Shown here piece by piece: positions 1-6,768 of a DNA stretch of 12,709 nt. The position numbers and the translations under genes were made by a program. Positions within the stretch are counted from its first letter, which is position 1; every line of letters starts with the position of its first letter. The DNA comes from JBBDWJ01 sp040902925 (GTDB lineage Bacteria; Acidobacteriota; Terriglobia; Bryobacterales; UBA6623). The notes under the pieces are model-generated. The model was not told the origin of the DNA. It worked only from the letters and a program-made list of their open reading frames with translations, and made no database searches. Location: positions 1 to 12,709 of the forward strand of contig JBBDWJ010000322.1 in NCBI GenBank assembly GCA_040902925.1, read 5' to 3'.

Positions 1-611
1 ACGCCGGTAAGCACGTGGCCGTCGTTGCGAAGCGCTTGCTCCATGGCCCGGTGTACTCGAACGGACGCTTCGAGCGCCCCGGCAAACGACTCGAAGCCAT
101 GCGGAACGATCAGAAAATCCTGAAACTCAATCTGCCGCCCGGCATGCAGCCCACCGGAGAGAATATTGATCATAGGCACCGGAAGCACCGCGTTCCGGCT
201 GCCGCTCAAATACTTCCAAAGCGGCAGGCCCCGCGAAAGCGCCGCCGCGCGAGCCACGGCCGTCGAAACGCCAAGAATCGCGTTTGCGCCCAGCCGCGAC
301 TTGTCACGCGTTCCATCAAGGCGAATCAAGCGGCGATCCAACTCCTCCTGAGCCGCGGCGGAAAAGCCGCGCAAAGCTTCAGCGATTTCGCCCTCGACAT
401 GAGCCGCCGCTTTGGTCACCGAACGGCCCGCATAGCCGCCGCCTGCGCCGTCGCGCAACTCAAGCGCTTCATGCGTTCCGGTGGAAGCGCCGGAAGGAAC
501 CGAGGCGCTCGCAGCCGAGCCGTCGCTGAGAACGGCGGTCACCTCCAGCGTGGGGTTGCCGCGAGAGTCCAGGATTTGAAGAGCAGTGAGTTGTTCAATC
601 GTGAGATTCAT
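1..611 (-). CDS. eno: Enolase (phosphopyruvate hydratase), N-terminal part, variant active site
   Basis: Enolase interconverts 2-phosphoglycerate and phosphoenolpyruvate in cytoplasmic glycolysis. The first 203 residues are visible; the rest lies beyond position 1. Family landmarks appear in order: LDSRGNPTLEV near residue 14, SGASTGTHEALELRD near 39, DGTRDKSRLGANAILGVS near 105, and PMINILSGGLHAG near 145 with the conserved His156. The glutamate of the usual QEFM motif (Glu168 in yeast, a catalytic residue) is Asp165 here (QDFLI), and the usual NGG reads SGG. This suggests either a divergent enolase or a paralogue with another substrate. ATG 611 gives the normal distance to the DSRGNP motif; ATG 626 is in frame and also possible. 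Neither has a clear ribosome binding site. Family assignment is sure; the exact reaction is less so. Confidence 0.93.
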   Translation of the reverse strand, partial: MNLTIEQLTALQILDSRGNPTLEVTAVLSDGSAASASVPSGASTGTHEALELRDGAGGGYAGRSVTKAAAHVEGEIAEALRGFSAAAQEELDRRLIRLDGTRDKSRLGANAILGVSTAVARAAALSRGLPLWKYLSGSRNAVLPVPMINILSGGLHAGRQIEFQDFLIVPHGFESFAGALEASVRVHRAMEQALRNDGHVLTG

Positions 612-829
612 GGAGATGAGATTCATACCGGATAAGGTGAGCGCAATCCTATTGCACGTGACGAGTTACGGCTGTCGAACGGAGTTCGAGGTCCGGCCAA
701 TCATCATCCAGTGCCGCAACCGGTACGAATAGTGCCTGAAACCGGCAATGACCAACGCAGGAACTAGATATTCCTCCAGTGTGCGGCGGCGCGCCTTATC
801 GCTATGCTTTTCATCATAGGAGAGCAGAG

Positions 830-1108
830 ATGATCGAGATGATACCGACCCGAAATACATCCATCAAAAAGCCGGCGGGTTTTCGCCCGCGCGCCGCGCG
901 ACAGACCGGCCGAACGCCGTTGGAGCAAGACCGTTGGGCTTCTCTGGCGCGCGCGGTCCTATTGCAAGCGATTGATGACGCGGCCCATGGTGCACGGGTC
1001 GAATTCGAGGATCTCCGGCCCTGGGCGGTCGTGGCGCGCCTGCCGTCGTTCTATGTACGCCGGGCCATCCAAAGAGCGAACGAAGCGGCGCCGTTGACTG
1101 CGGCCTAG
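830..1108 (+). CDS. Small hypothetical protein (92 aa)
   Basis: I recognise no family. The frame could open earlier, at 779, but AGGAGA lies six bases before the ATG at 830, so I chose that start. The product is 92 residues and basic at the N-terminus (roughly residues 8-30, many Arg and Lys). Residues 34-55 (DRWASLARAVLLQAIDDAAHG) and 62-85 could form amphipathic helices. There is no signal peptide, membrane segment or cysteine. It is one of only two plus-strand genes and converges on the kinase gene, with a strong hairpin covering its stop codon. The good ribosome binding site and the terminator-like hairpin argue for a real gene. A spurious frame cannot be excluded. Confidence 0.55.
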   Translation: MIEMIPTRNTSIKKPAGFRPRAARQTGRTPLEQDRWASLARAVLLQAIDDAAHGARVEFEDLRPWAVVARLPSFYVRRAIQRANEAAPLTAA

Positions 1109-1137
1109 CCGTATCCGTCACGGGTAGGCTGGGCCGC
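1100..1137. terminator. Hairpin between convergent genes
   Basis: The arms GCGGCCTAGCC (1100-1110) and GGCTGGGCCGC (1127-1137) pair over 11 bp with one G-T wobble. A shorter inner stem, TCCG/CGGG, lies around TCA. The hairpin covers the stop codon of the small plus-strand gene and sits 51 bp past the kinase stop, so it could end transcription from both sides. There is no T tract on either side, so this is not a textbook intrinsic terminator. Confidence 0.55.
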
Positions 1138-1188
1138 GAAGTGGAGGGCAAGGTCCGTAAGAGCCTGCGCAACACTGCAGCGCGGGAT

Positions 1189-2226
1189 TCACGCACGAAC
1201 CGCCGCCAGGGCCGCCGCGAAACAACGTTCCAGCCGCTCGGCGCGTTCGCCGATCAGTGTTTTCGCGGTTTTCCGTACACGTTCCCTGACGTCTTCGTCA
1301 GTCAAATACTCAACCGGCGACTTGCCGTCTACGCGCGCCAGCAGCAAGAAACCCAAATGCCGAGCCGTCGCCGCCTCGAAGTAGGCCAGCGCTTCAGCCG
1401 GCAGCACACTCAGAGTCCACGCGAAGAAGACCCGGGCCAGGCCAAGATACTCCTCAGCCAACTCCGGCCGGTGAAATCCCTTCAGCACAAAATGATTGAT
1501 CGCGAATGCAGCGTCAAAACTCGGATCGCCAAAGTGCGCGCACTCGTAATCGATAAACACCATGCCCGACGGAGTTAGCAGCATGTTCTTGGGGCTCCAG
1601 TCGCCGTGCGTAAGCGCAAACCGGTTGCTCGCTGTCACGGGCAGCCACTCTTCCACGAATTCCGCTATGTCGGGATTCCGCCGCGCGATCGTCCCATAGT
1701 AGGGGTCGGAGCGTAATTGATCAAACGCCGTGCGGTCGCCATACTTCTGCTCAAAAAACTGCGACCGCCAAGTCCCGCGAATCGTCAAGCCAAGAGCCAT
1801 GCCGGCGCGGCGCCCCCATTCGGTCTCAATGCGTCCCGCGAGCAGCCGGTTTTTCCAGAACTCGCCCGGCTCCTCGGCCGCGCGCATCGCAAACAGGTAG
1901 TTCGGCTCGTCGCTCCACAAGACCTCGGGAATCCAGCCGTCCGGCAGAAGCTTCGCGGAATCGATCAACGCATCGCGCTCCCGGAAAATCCGCCGGCGAT
2001 CGGCGAGCCATTCGTCTTTTACACGAAGTTGCGGCAGCGCCTGCTTGACCACGAATCGTTCTGCCGGCGTTTCGGCGAGGATGACGGTGTTCGACACGCC
2101 GCCGCCCAGATCCCGGCAATCCAAGCGCGCCGCGGAAGCGTACTCCGGCCTTTGCCGCAAATACGCAGCGGCATTCCCGGCCGTCAAATCGAATGGATCG
2201 GAAGTTTGGCGCCCGCTGGCGTTCAT
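1189..2226 (-). CDS. Phosphotransferase, APH/choline kinase fold, MtnK-like
   Basis: A 345-residue predicted cytoplasmic small-molecule kinase. The fold signs are a Gly-rich loop GGGVSN (41-46), the ATP lysine in FVVKQALPQLRVK (Lys61), the catalytic loop LTHGDWSPKN (His207, Asp209, Asn214) and the metal-binding IDYE motif (Asp226). The VKQALP stretch followed by a DRRRIFRE-type helix resembles 5-methylthioribose kinase more than aminoglycoside kinases, but the HGDW loop differs from true MtnK. Substrate is unknown; antibiotic resistance should not be assumed. Its ATG overlaps the stop codon of the cytochrome P460 gene (ATGA), so the two are very probably translated together. No methionine-salvage gene is visible nearby. 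Family is sure, function is not. Confidence 0.9.
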   Translation of the reverse strand: MNASGRQTSDPFDLTAGNAAAYLRQRPEYASAARLDCRDLGGGVSNTVILAETPAERFVVKQALPQLRVKDEWLADRRRIFRERDALIDSAKLLPDGWIPEVLWSDEPNYLFAMRAAEEPGEFWKNRLLAGRIETEWGRRAGMALGLTIRGTWRSQFFEQKYGDRTAFDQLRSDPYYGTIARRNPDIAEFVEEWLPVTASNRFALTHGDWSPKNMLLTPSGMVFIDYECAHFGDPSFDAAFAINHFVLKGFHRPELAEEYLGLARVFFAWTLSVLPAEALAYFEAATARHLGFLLLARVDGKSPVEYLTDEDVRERVRKTAKTLIGERAERLERCFAAALAAVRA

Positions 2227-2789
2227 TCGGAGTGCCGCAAGACCGGATAGAACTGCGAAAAGACGTTGTCTTTAGCGGCGTGTTCGTTGTGGCACGACCA
2301 GCACGCATCCTTCGCGAAAGCCTTGGCGGTTTTCTTCGCCGAGCCGTCCTGCTCGATGAAGCTGAAGTAGGCCCACTTTTCGGAAAAGCGCGAGCTGTCT
2401 TTGACGGCAGATTCAATGCCGACGAAACGATCCTGGAACTGGCCGTGACGGTTGATCGAAACTTGCGTCGCCGGTGTGGCGATCTCCATCACCAGAATCG
2501 TGCCTTCAGGATACTCGCCGGTCTTCTGGAAGTGATGATACGCGGAAGGCTTCAAGTAGATGTTGTGGAATTTGGGCTCTTGCCGCGGCTGGTCTTCCTG
2601 GTAGCTCAGGCCGAGCGAAGAACCAACGAAAACCCACTCGCGGTACCCCTCAGGCCGCACCAGTTCTTTGTCGCCGGTGAAGCGCGGCTCGTCAGGGCCG
2701 GCCGCCGGAGCGAGCAAAGCGGCAGCGAATACAGCCACGCCCAAATAGCGGGAACCCCGCATGAAACCGTGAGTCGATAGGGATGCCAT
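2223..2789 (-). CDS. Cytochrome P460 family protein, exported monoheme
   Basis: 188 residues. A hydrophobic segment at about 15-30 (after MRGSRYLG) looks like a signal peptide, placing it in the periplasm. RPEGYREWVFVGSSLG (45-60) and the stretch NIYLKPSAYHHFQKTGEYP (76-94) match cytochrome P460. One c-type heme site, CWSCH (163-167), lies near the C-terminus. P460 proteins of ammonia oxidisers carry a lysine-crosslinked heme and oxidise hydroxylamine; many homologues elsewhere have no known activity. Lys73 and Lys80 are possible crosslink residues, but I cannot decide from sequence. ATG 2789 has GAGGAA eight bases upstream. An in-frame ATG nine codons later is an alternative. It is coupled to the downstream kinase gene by a 4-bp overlap. 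Confidence 0.9.
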   Translation of the reverse strand: MASLSTHGFMRGSRYLGVAVFAAALLAPAAGPDEPRFTGDKELVRPEGYREWVFVGSSLGLSYQEDQPRQEPKFHNIYLKPSAYHHFQKTGEYPEGTILVMEIATPATQVSINRHGQFQDRFVGIESAVKDSSRFSEKWAYFSFIEQDGSAKKTAKAFAKDACWSCHNEHAAKDNVFSQFYPVLRHSE

Positions 2790-2872
2790 AACTGTGGTTC
2801 CTCAAGCATAGCACCGGCCAACGGGCAAAAGAAGGGTACTGCCCGGCCGACTCTGGCCGCACCGCCTCCGAA

Positions 2873-2901
2873 GCTACAAACCCGCTGCAACGGGTTGTAG
2901 C
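2873..2901. terminator. Hairpin after the DUF2911 gene
   Basis: Arms GCTACAAACCCG and CGGGTTGTAGC pair with a single bulged A around a six-base loop. It lies 33 bp beyond the DUF2911 stop codon on the minus strand and before the cytochrome P460 start, so it probably ends the DUF2911 transcript. No T tract follows. A role as an mRNA-stabilising hairpin is equally possible. Confidence 0.5.
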
Positions 2902-2933
2902 GCTCAGCGGCCACCCTTCCCGCTAGGAAGTCG

Positions 2934-3488
2934 TTACTTCACCGTAAAGTCGACCGAAGCGCGGTGATTTTCCCACTCCAGCGTGAGCTGTCCTTTGTTG
3001 CCGCCTTTGTCGGTCACTGTATACGTCAGGTTGTCGACCATCGCCGGCGGCTTGCTCATGGTCATCTTCACGCGGCCAACGTCCTGCCCCTTGTCATATT
3101 CGGTGCCCCATTGGCCGGTCTGCTTATTGATCACGAGCTCCCAACTGTTGGCGTCGGCCAGATTTACATAAAGCGAGTAGTCGCCGCTCGGCACCGCCAA
3201 GCTGCCGAACGCGAGGTCGCCCGTGGTGTGCAGCGTCGTGGACGTGTTCGCACCGGCCCTCCAGATCGGATAGGTGCCGTCTTGCCCAATTCTGCCGTCC
3301 TTGCCGAAGAGTTTTCCCGCGCGGTCTCGCACTCGGGGCGACGAATAGTCGATCTTGATCGTTTTACCGCCAATGGTCGCCGTCGCCGTCGCCACGGGAC
3401 TGGCCGGCGCTTTCTTTTGTTGTGCTGAAACGAGAGTCGTGGCGCCGAGAAGCGTCACAATGGAGATGCAGATCCGAAGTAGTTTCAC
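2934..3488 (-). CDS. DUF2911 domain protein, secreted
   Basis: 184 residues with a hydrophobic signal peptide (MKLLRICISIVTLLGATTLVSAQQ, cleavage near residue 22). The rest matches DUF2911: IKIDYSSPRVRDRAGKLFG, then YPIWRAGANTSTTLHT, VPSGDYSLYVNL, WELVINKQTGQWGTEYD and DVGRVKM. The domain is thought to be a beta-rich extracytoplasmic fold, common in Acidobacteriota and Bacteroidota; its function is unknown. The open frame extends 40 codons further upstream, but GTG 3488 is the better start. It has AGGAGG nine bases upstream and is followed directly by the signal peptide. Flanking gaps of 158 bp upstream and 144 bp downstream suggest it is transcribed alone. Confidence 0.9.
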   Translation of the reverse strand: MKLLRICISIVTLLGATTLVSAQQKKAPASPVATATATIGGKTIKIDYSSPRVRDRAGKLFGKDGRIGQDGTYPIWRAGANTSTTLHTTGDLAFGSLAVPSGDYSLYVNLADANSWELVINKQTGQWGTEYDKGQDVGRVKMTMSKPPAMVDNLTYTVTDKGGNKGQLTLEWENHRASVDFTVK

Positions 3489-3497
3489 GTCTTCATT

Positions 3498-3503
3498 CCT
3501 CCT
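3498..3503 (-). promoter_or_regulatory. Ribosome binding site deciding the GTG start of the DUF2911 gene
   Basis: AGGAGG on the minus strand lies nine bases upstream of GTG 3488. An ATG lies between them, but its frame stops after three codons. The site therefore supports GTG 3488 over the longer upstream frame. Confidence 0.7.
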
Positions 3504-3646
3504 AGAGTCTTTACAAGTATTGACGACTCCCATCCTTAAACGAGAGTATACCCCACTGGTCTTAACCGCCGCGCCGCCGCGCTGTATCGAAAATGAGCCC
3601 GCTTGCAAACAGGAAGTCAGCGGCGTTTCCCGGCCGTTGGCTCCCG

Positions 3647-4588
3647 CTATATTGGTTTACCTGTGTAGTGCTGATGGCGGTGTACCGCGGCGTGGTCTTC
3701 GAGCGATTCCAGGTGGGTGTTGATCTCAGCGGGAAAATCAAGGCGCGATGCGACCGTATCTTCGAGTTCGGTCGCCAGCCGGTGTGCCTCGCCGACAGGC
3801 ATCTCGAACGGGAACAGCAAATGGACGTGCACGATCGTGCGGTACCCGGTGCTGCGAAACCTCACACCGTGATAACGAATCCCCAACTCGCCGCAAACCG
3901 TGTCAAGCTGTTGCCGCAAGGCGCGGCCCTGATCCGGGTCGGAATAATCGAGCAGTCCCCGCGCCGCTCGAAAAAAAAGCCCGCCGCCGGACCAAAGAAT
4001 ATGCAGCGCCACCGCGATCGCCGCGATTGGGTCGAGCGGCTTCCAGCCCGTGACCACGACCGCCAGCAATCCGGCGACAACACCGAAGCTGGTCCAACTA
4101 TCCGTCAGAACGTGCTTGCCGTTCGCTTCGAGAATGATCGACTTCGTGCGCCGGCCTGTGGAAACCAGATACCAGCCCAGAGCCGCATTGGTCAGCGCCG
4201 CCGCCAGCACTGCCAGAACCCCCAGGCTTAGGTTCTGGATTTCCAACCCGCGCAGCCACTTGTCGACCGCGGTCACGATGATGCCGATCGCCGCCACCGC
4301 GATCATCGCGCCTTCGAAGCCCGCCGAGATAAAATTGATGCGCTCGTAGCCGTAAAGGAAGTGTTTACCGGCGGGCTTGGTGCTCAACGAAAGGCTGTAA
4401 GCAGCAAACGCGACGGCAAAAACGTGCACCACCGACTCCGCCGCGTCGGAAAAAATCGCCGCCGAGCCGGTCGCGTAGTAGGCAGCGCTTTTCCCAACCA
4501 ACATCAGCAGTCCGAAACCCAGCGAAAGGCGCATGGCAAAGCGCATCTGCCGCACATCGCGGGGATCCAGTGGGCTGAACTGCTCCAT
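3647..4588 (-). CDS. Cation diffusion facilitator (CDF) metal transporter
   Basis: A 313-residue inner-membrane transporter that would export divalent metal (Zn, Fe, Mn, Co or Cd) by proton exchange. Six hydrophobic segments occupy roughly residues 18-205, followed by a cytoplasmic ferredoxin-like domain (about 212-300) and a His-rich tail (DHAAVHRHQH). The TM5 half of the transport site is standard, HVLTD (His159, Asp163). The TM2 half reads SDAAESVVH, giving Glu51 and His55 where YiiP has Asp45 and Asp49. KHFLYGYERIN (75-85) and PLDPIAAIAVAL are further family signs. The gene lies 43 bp after the VOC protein gene, so the two are probably cotranscribed. Its own ribosome binding site is weak. 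The metal cannot be named from sequence. Confidence 0.92.
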   Translation of the reverse strand: MEQFSPLDPRDVRQMRFAMRLSLGFGLLMLVGKSAAYYATGSAAIFSDAAESVVHVFAVAFAAYSLSLSTKPAGKHFLYGYERINFISAGFEGAMIAVAAIGIIVTAVDKWLRGLEIQNLSLGVLAVLAAALTNAALGWYLVSTGRRTKSIILEANGKHVLTDSWTSFGVVAGLLAVVVTGWKPLDPIAAIAVALHILWSGGGLFFRAARGLLDYSDPDQGRALRQQLDTVCGELGIRYHGVRFRSTGYRTIVHVHLLFPFEMPVGEAHRLATELEDTVASRLDFPAEINTHLESLEDHAAVHRHQHYTGKPI

Positions 4589-4631
4589 GACTTCAGTTTA
4601 CGTCTGAGAACTCCGTCTACGGCTAGCCGCC

Positions 4632-5027
4632 TCACTCAGCCGAAGGCGGCGACGCGGGCCGCCAGGGCGTCGCCTGCCCGAACCAGGTATCCAGCCTCTT
4701 GTACTCCAGATACTCGACGACCGCGCCATCCTTATGCACGAACGCGACCGTTGCGAAATCACCCGGTTCGAACGGCCCCAGGATAACTTCCTCGCCTTCG
4801 ATCGCCGCGGCGAGGTCATCGACGCGGTAGGCGACATGGGGCAGGTTCCAAAGCTTCCACATGCCGACGTCGTTGGGGTCCACGCGCGGCTCATTGTGCG
4901 GCCGGATGTATTCGATGCGCTGCGGATGCAGCCGCGGGTTGGTGACCCACACTTCACTGAAAGGCACCCAGCTTTCGCCGGGCTGCGACTCGTTGGTGAC
5001 GATGCCGATATGATCGAATTCCTTCAT
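4632..5027 (-). CDS. VOC (glyoxalase/dioxygenase fold) protein
   Basis: 131 residues, about the size of a two-repeat VOC domain. The first repeat opens with FDHIGIVT (His6) and the second with LPHVAYRVDDL (His64); the C-terminal strand has GAVVEYLEY (Glu105). With Glu39 in QRIEYIRP these could form the usual four-ligand metal site. It resembles epimerase- or lyase-like VOC proteins; the substrate is unknown. The frame is open to 5159, but ATG 5027 has AGGAG six bases upstream and starts right at the domain edge, while the extension reads through repeat-rich DNA. It is the first gene of a probable pair with the CDF transporter. Confidence 0.85.
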   Translation of the reverse strand: MKEFDHIGIVTNESQPGESWVPFSEVWVTNPRLHPQRIEYIRPHNEPRVDPNDVGMWKLWNLPHVAYRVDDLAAAIEGEEVILGPFEPGDFATVAFVHKDGAVVEYLEYKRLDTWFGQATPWRPASPPSAE

Positions 5028-5083
5028 GCCACACTCCTGGTCTTCACGCACCGTGTCGATGGGGACATATGCCGATGGCCGAT

Positions 5084-5149
5084 GGGGACAGTCACCCGGC
5101 GACCAAGCGTCCAGACAATACCAGCAGCCTGGGTCGGGTGACTGTCCCC
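5084..5149. repeat. REP/REPIN-like palindromic repeat, copy 1
   Basis: Arm GGGGACAGTCACCCG (5084-5098) faces its exact reverse complement (5135-5149) across 36 bases that differ from the other copies. A partial left arm, CGATGGGGACA, occurs twice (5057-5067 and 5080-5090). It fills the gap between the CorB-like stop and the VOC start. It is followed by a CA-rich tract and nine C residues at 5161-5169. Confidence 0.88.
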
Positions 5150-5209
5150 CCACACACACTCCCCCCCCCGCACACTGCGCTGTCCCACGCGCTGTCCACG
5201 CCCATACAC

Positions 5210-6484
5210 TTACGAGTCCGGCTTCTCGCTCGTCTCGCCGGCGTCGCCGGCCGGTTCGTCTCCGCGATGCAGCCGCAGGCGGATCCGCGTCGCTCGCCCT
5301 GCCTTGACCTCGAGCACCTCAGCCGTCACGGCGTCGAGTTCCACGATTTCTCCGGCCCGCAGCAAACGCCCGGTCTTGCTCACGAGCAATCCCGAAACGC
5401 TATCCACATCGGCGGCGTAAAGCTCCAGGCCGAGCTCGCGATTGAGCCGCTCGATCGGCAGATGCCCGAGTACGACATACGCGCCCACTCCTTCGTGCAC
5501 GACTTCGGGCAGTTCCATGTCGAACTCGTCTTGCACCGCGCCGACAATCTGCTCGACCACATTCTCGAGCGTCACCAGACCCACCGCCGTTCCATACTCG
5601 TCGTCGACGACCGCCATGTGCTGCCGCGTGGTCTGCATTTCCCGCAGCAAGCGGCTCAGGCGAATCGTGTCGGGGACGTGCCGCACGGGCCGCGCCACGG
5701 AGTTGATGTCGAACGGCTGATCGATCGCTACGCCCACGAAATCCTTGGTATGGACAATTCCGACAACGGAATCGAGCGAGGTCTTGCAGAGCGGATAGCG
5801 CGTGTGCGCGGTCGCCTTGGCGACTTCCAGGCACTTCGTCAGCGACCAGGCGGTTTGAAAGATGTCGACTTCGCGCCGCGGAATCATGACCTGGCGGGCA
5901 ACCATCTCGTCGAAGTGGAAAACCGCGCCGAGCAGTTGGAGCTCATTGGGCGACAACTCGCCTGACTTCGCGCCCATGCGGATGGTCGCCATGATTTCGT
6001 CCTCGGTAACGCCCGGAGCTCCCCCGCGGCCGGTGAAAACCGTGGCGAACTTCCTGGTAATCACCACGATCGGGTAAAGGCCCTTTTGCATCACCGTGAG
6101 CGGCCATACGATGAGGTGCCAGGTGCTGCGCCAATGCACGGCGCCATAGGTCTTCGGCAGAATTTCGCCCAGGAATAGAATCGCCAGCGTCAGCACGCCG
6201 GAGAAAGCCAGCACATACTGAGCGCCCCAAAGCTGCGCCGCGAGCATGCCGCACAGCGTAGCTCCAGCCGTGTTCGCCAAAGTGTTGAGCACCAGAATCG
6301 CCGACGTGGGCACGGCGATATCCTTCTTCATGTCGATGAAGCGCCGCGCGGCCGCCCGGTATTTTCCTTCGGCTCGATAGGCCTCCAGCGCCCCCAGGCG
6401 AGCCGAGTACAGCGTCGCTTCGAACAGCGAGCACAGACCCGAAACAAGCACGGTAACCACTGCCACCGTGAAGAGCACACTCAT
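5210..6484 (-). CDS. CorB/CNNM-type membrane protein (DUF21, CBS pair, CorC_HlyC domain)
   Basis: A 424-residue inner-membrane protein of the CorB/CNNM (HlyC/CorC) family, linked in bacteria to magnesium or cobalt efflux and magnesium tolerance. The DUF21 membrane domain spans about 1-180, with SLFEATLYSARLGALE in TM1 and the hallmark GEILPKT (106-112). Two CBS domains follow (about 195-316; VMIPRREV and AVVDDEYGTAVGLVTLENVV), then a CorC_HlyC domain (about 333-405). The acidic, Gly-rich tail is non-conserved. The frame extends 23 codons upstream, but ATG 6484 has AAGGAG six bases upstream. It lies downstream of mgtE in the same direction, separated by 284 bp of repeats, so it may be the last gene of that operon or have its own promoter. 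Confidence 0.93.
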   Translation of the reverse strand: MSVLFTVAVVTVLVSGLCSLFEATLYSARLGALEAYRAEGKYRAAARRFIDMKKDIAVPTSAILVLNTLANTAGATLCGMLAAQLWGAQYVLAFSGVLTLAILFLGEILPKTYGAVHWRSTWHLIVWPLTVMQKGLYPIVVITRKFATVFTGRGGAPGVTEDEIMATIRMGAKSGELSPNELQLLGAVFHFDEMVARQVMIPRREVDIFQTAWSLTKCLEVAKATAHTRYPLCKTSLDSVVGIVHTKDFVGVAIDQPFDINSVARPVRHVPDTIRLSRLLREMQTTRQHMAVVDDEYGTAVGLVTLENVVEQIVGAVQDEFDMELPEVVHEGVGAYVVLGHLPIERLNRELGLELYAADVDSVSGLLVSKTGRLLRAGEIVELDAVTAEVLEVKAGRATRIRLRLHRGDEPAGDAGETSEKPDS

Positions 6485-6505
6485 CGAGATCTCCTTGCAC
6501 AGTAA

Positions 6506-6543
6506 GACAGGCGCTATCGCCTGTCCCTCGCCGCTAAGCGGCG
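6506..6543. promoter_or_regulatory. Two hairpins in the CorB-like gene leader
   Basis: GACAGGCG/CGCCTGTC with a four-base loop (6506-6525) and CGCCGC/GCGGCG with a three-base loop (6529-6543) stand side by side, 22 to 59 bp before the start codon. They could be a leader control structure or small REP-like hairpins. They do not match the layout of the Mg-sensing M-box, which is much longer. Confidence 0.45.
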
Positions 6544-6585
6544 GTCCGACCAACTAAGAACACAGTGGATGCTGACGGTGCTCAC

Positions 6586-6650
6586 GGGGACAGTCACCCG
6601 ACGAAACCTCTAGGGTTAACCTCTGCCGCCGTGCTCGGGTGACTGTCCCC
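6586..6650. repeat. REP/REPIN-like palindromic repeat, copy 2
   Basis: 65 bp. Arms GGGGACAGTCACCCG (6586-6600) and its reverse complement (6636-6650) enclose 35 bases containing ACGAAACCTCTAGGGTTAAC. It is followed by CACCCACACC. Almost identical to copy 3, which starts 89 bp further on. Confidence 0.9.
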
Positions 6651-6674
6651 ACCCACACCGTACTGCAGTCTGAC

Positions 6675-6739
6675 GGGGACAGTCACCCGACGAAACCTCT
6701 TGCGTTAACCTCTGCTGTCGTGCTCGGGTGACTGTCCCC
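6675..6739. repeat. REP/REPIN-like palindromic repeat, copy 3
   Basis: 65 bp with the same arms as copy 2 (6675-6689 and 6725-6739). The interior differs from copy 2 at only a few bases (ACGAAACCTCTTGCGTTAAC at its start). The same CACCCACACC follows. Together they form a tandem pair between mgtE and the CorB-like gene. Confidence 0.9.
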
Positions 6740-6768
6740 ACCCACACCTGTCACGCACGAGCAGCCAC

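Noticed and set aside
15..635. Long plus-strand open frame of 206 codons
   Set aside because: It is antisense to the enolase gene. Its product is Arg-rich and has no family likeness, while the minus frame has clear enolase motifs.
681..699. tRNA-3'-end-like sequence (GTTCGAGGTCC followed by GGCCA)
   Set aside because: No matching acceptor, D or anticodon stem could be drawn upstream.
666..860. Minus-strand frame of 64 codons upstream of enolase
   Set aside because: No recognisable motif or good ribosome binding site, and it runs antisense through the start of the better-supported plus-strand gene.
1189..2226. Aminoglycoside resistance gene
   Set aside because: Only the general kinase fold is shown. 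The VKQALP region is closer to methylthioribose kinase, and nothing nearby suggests a resistance island.
3545..3550. TATACT as -10 box for the DUF2911 gene
   Set aside because: No reasonable -35 sequence at 16-18 bp, so I do not call a promoter.
5069..5965. Plus-strand open frame of 298 codons
   Set aside because: Antisense to the CorB-like gene, which has full DUF21, CBS and CorC domains. The plus product is compositional shadow.
5084..6739. CRISPR array
   Set aside because: Repeat copies are palindromic pairs at irregular distances, with coding genes between them and no regular spacers.
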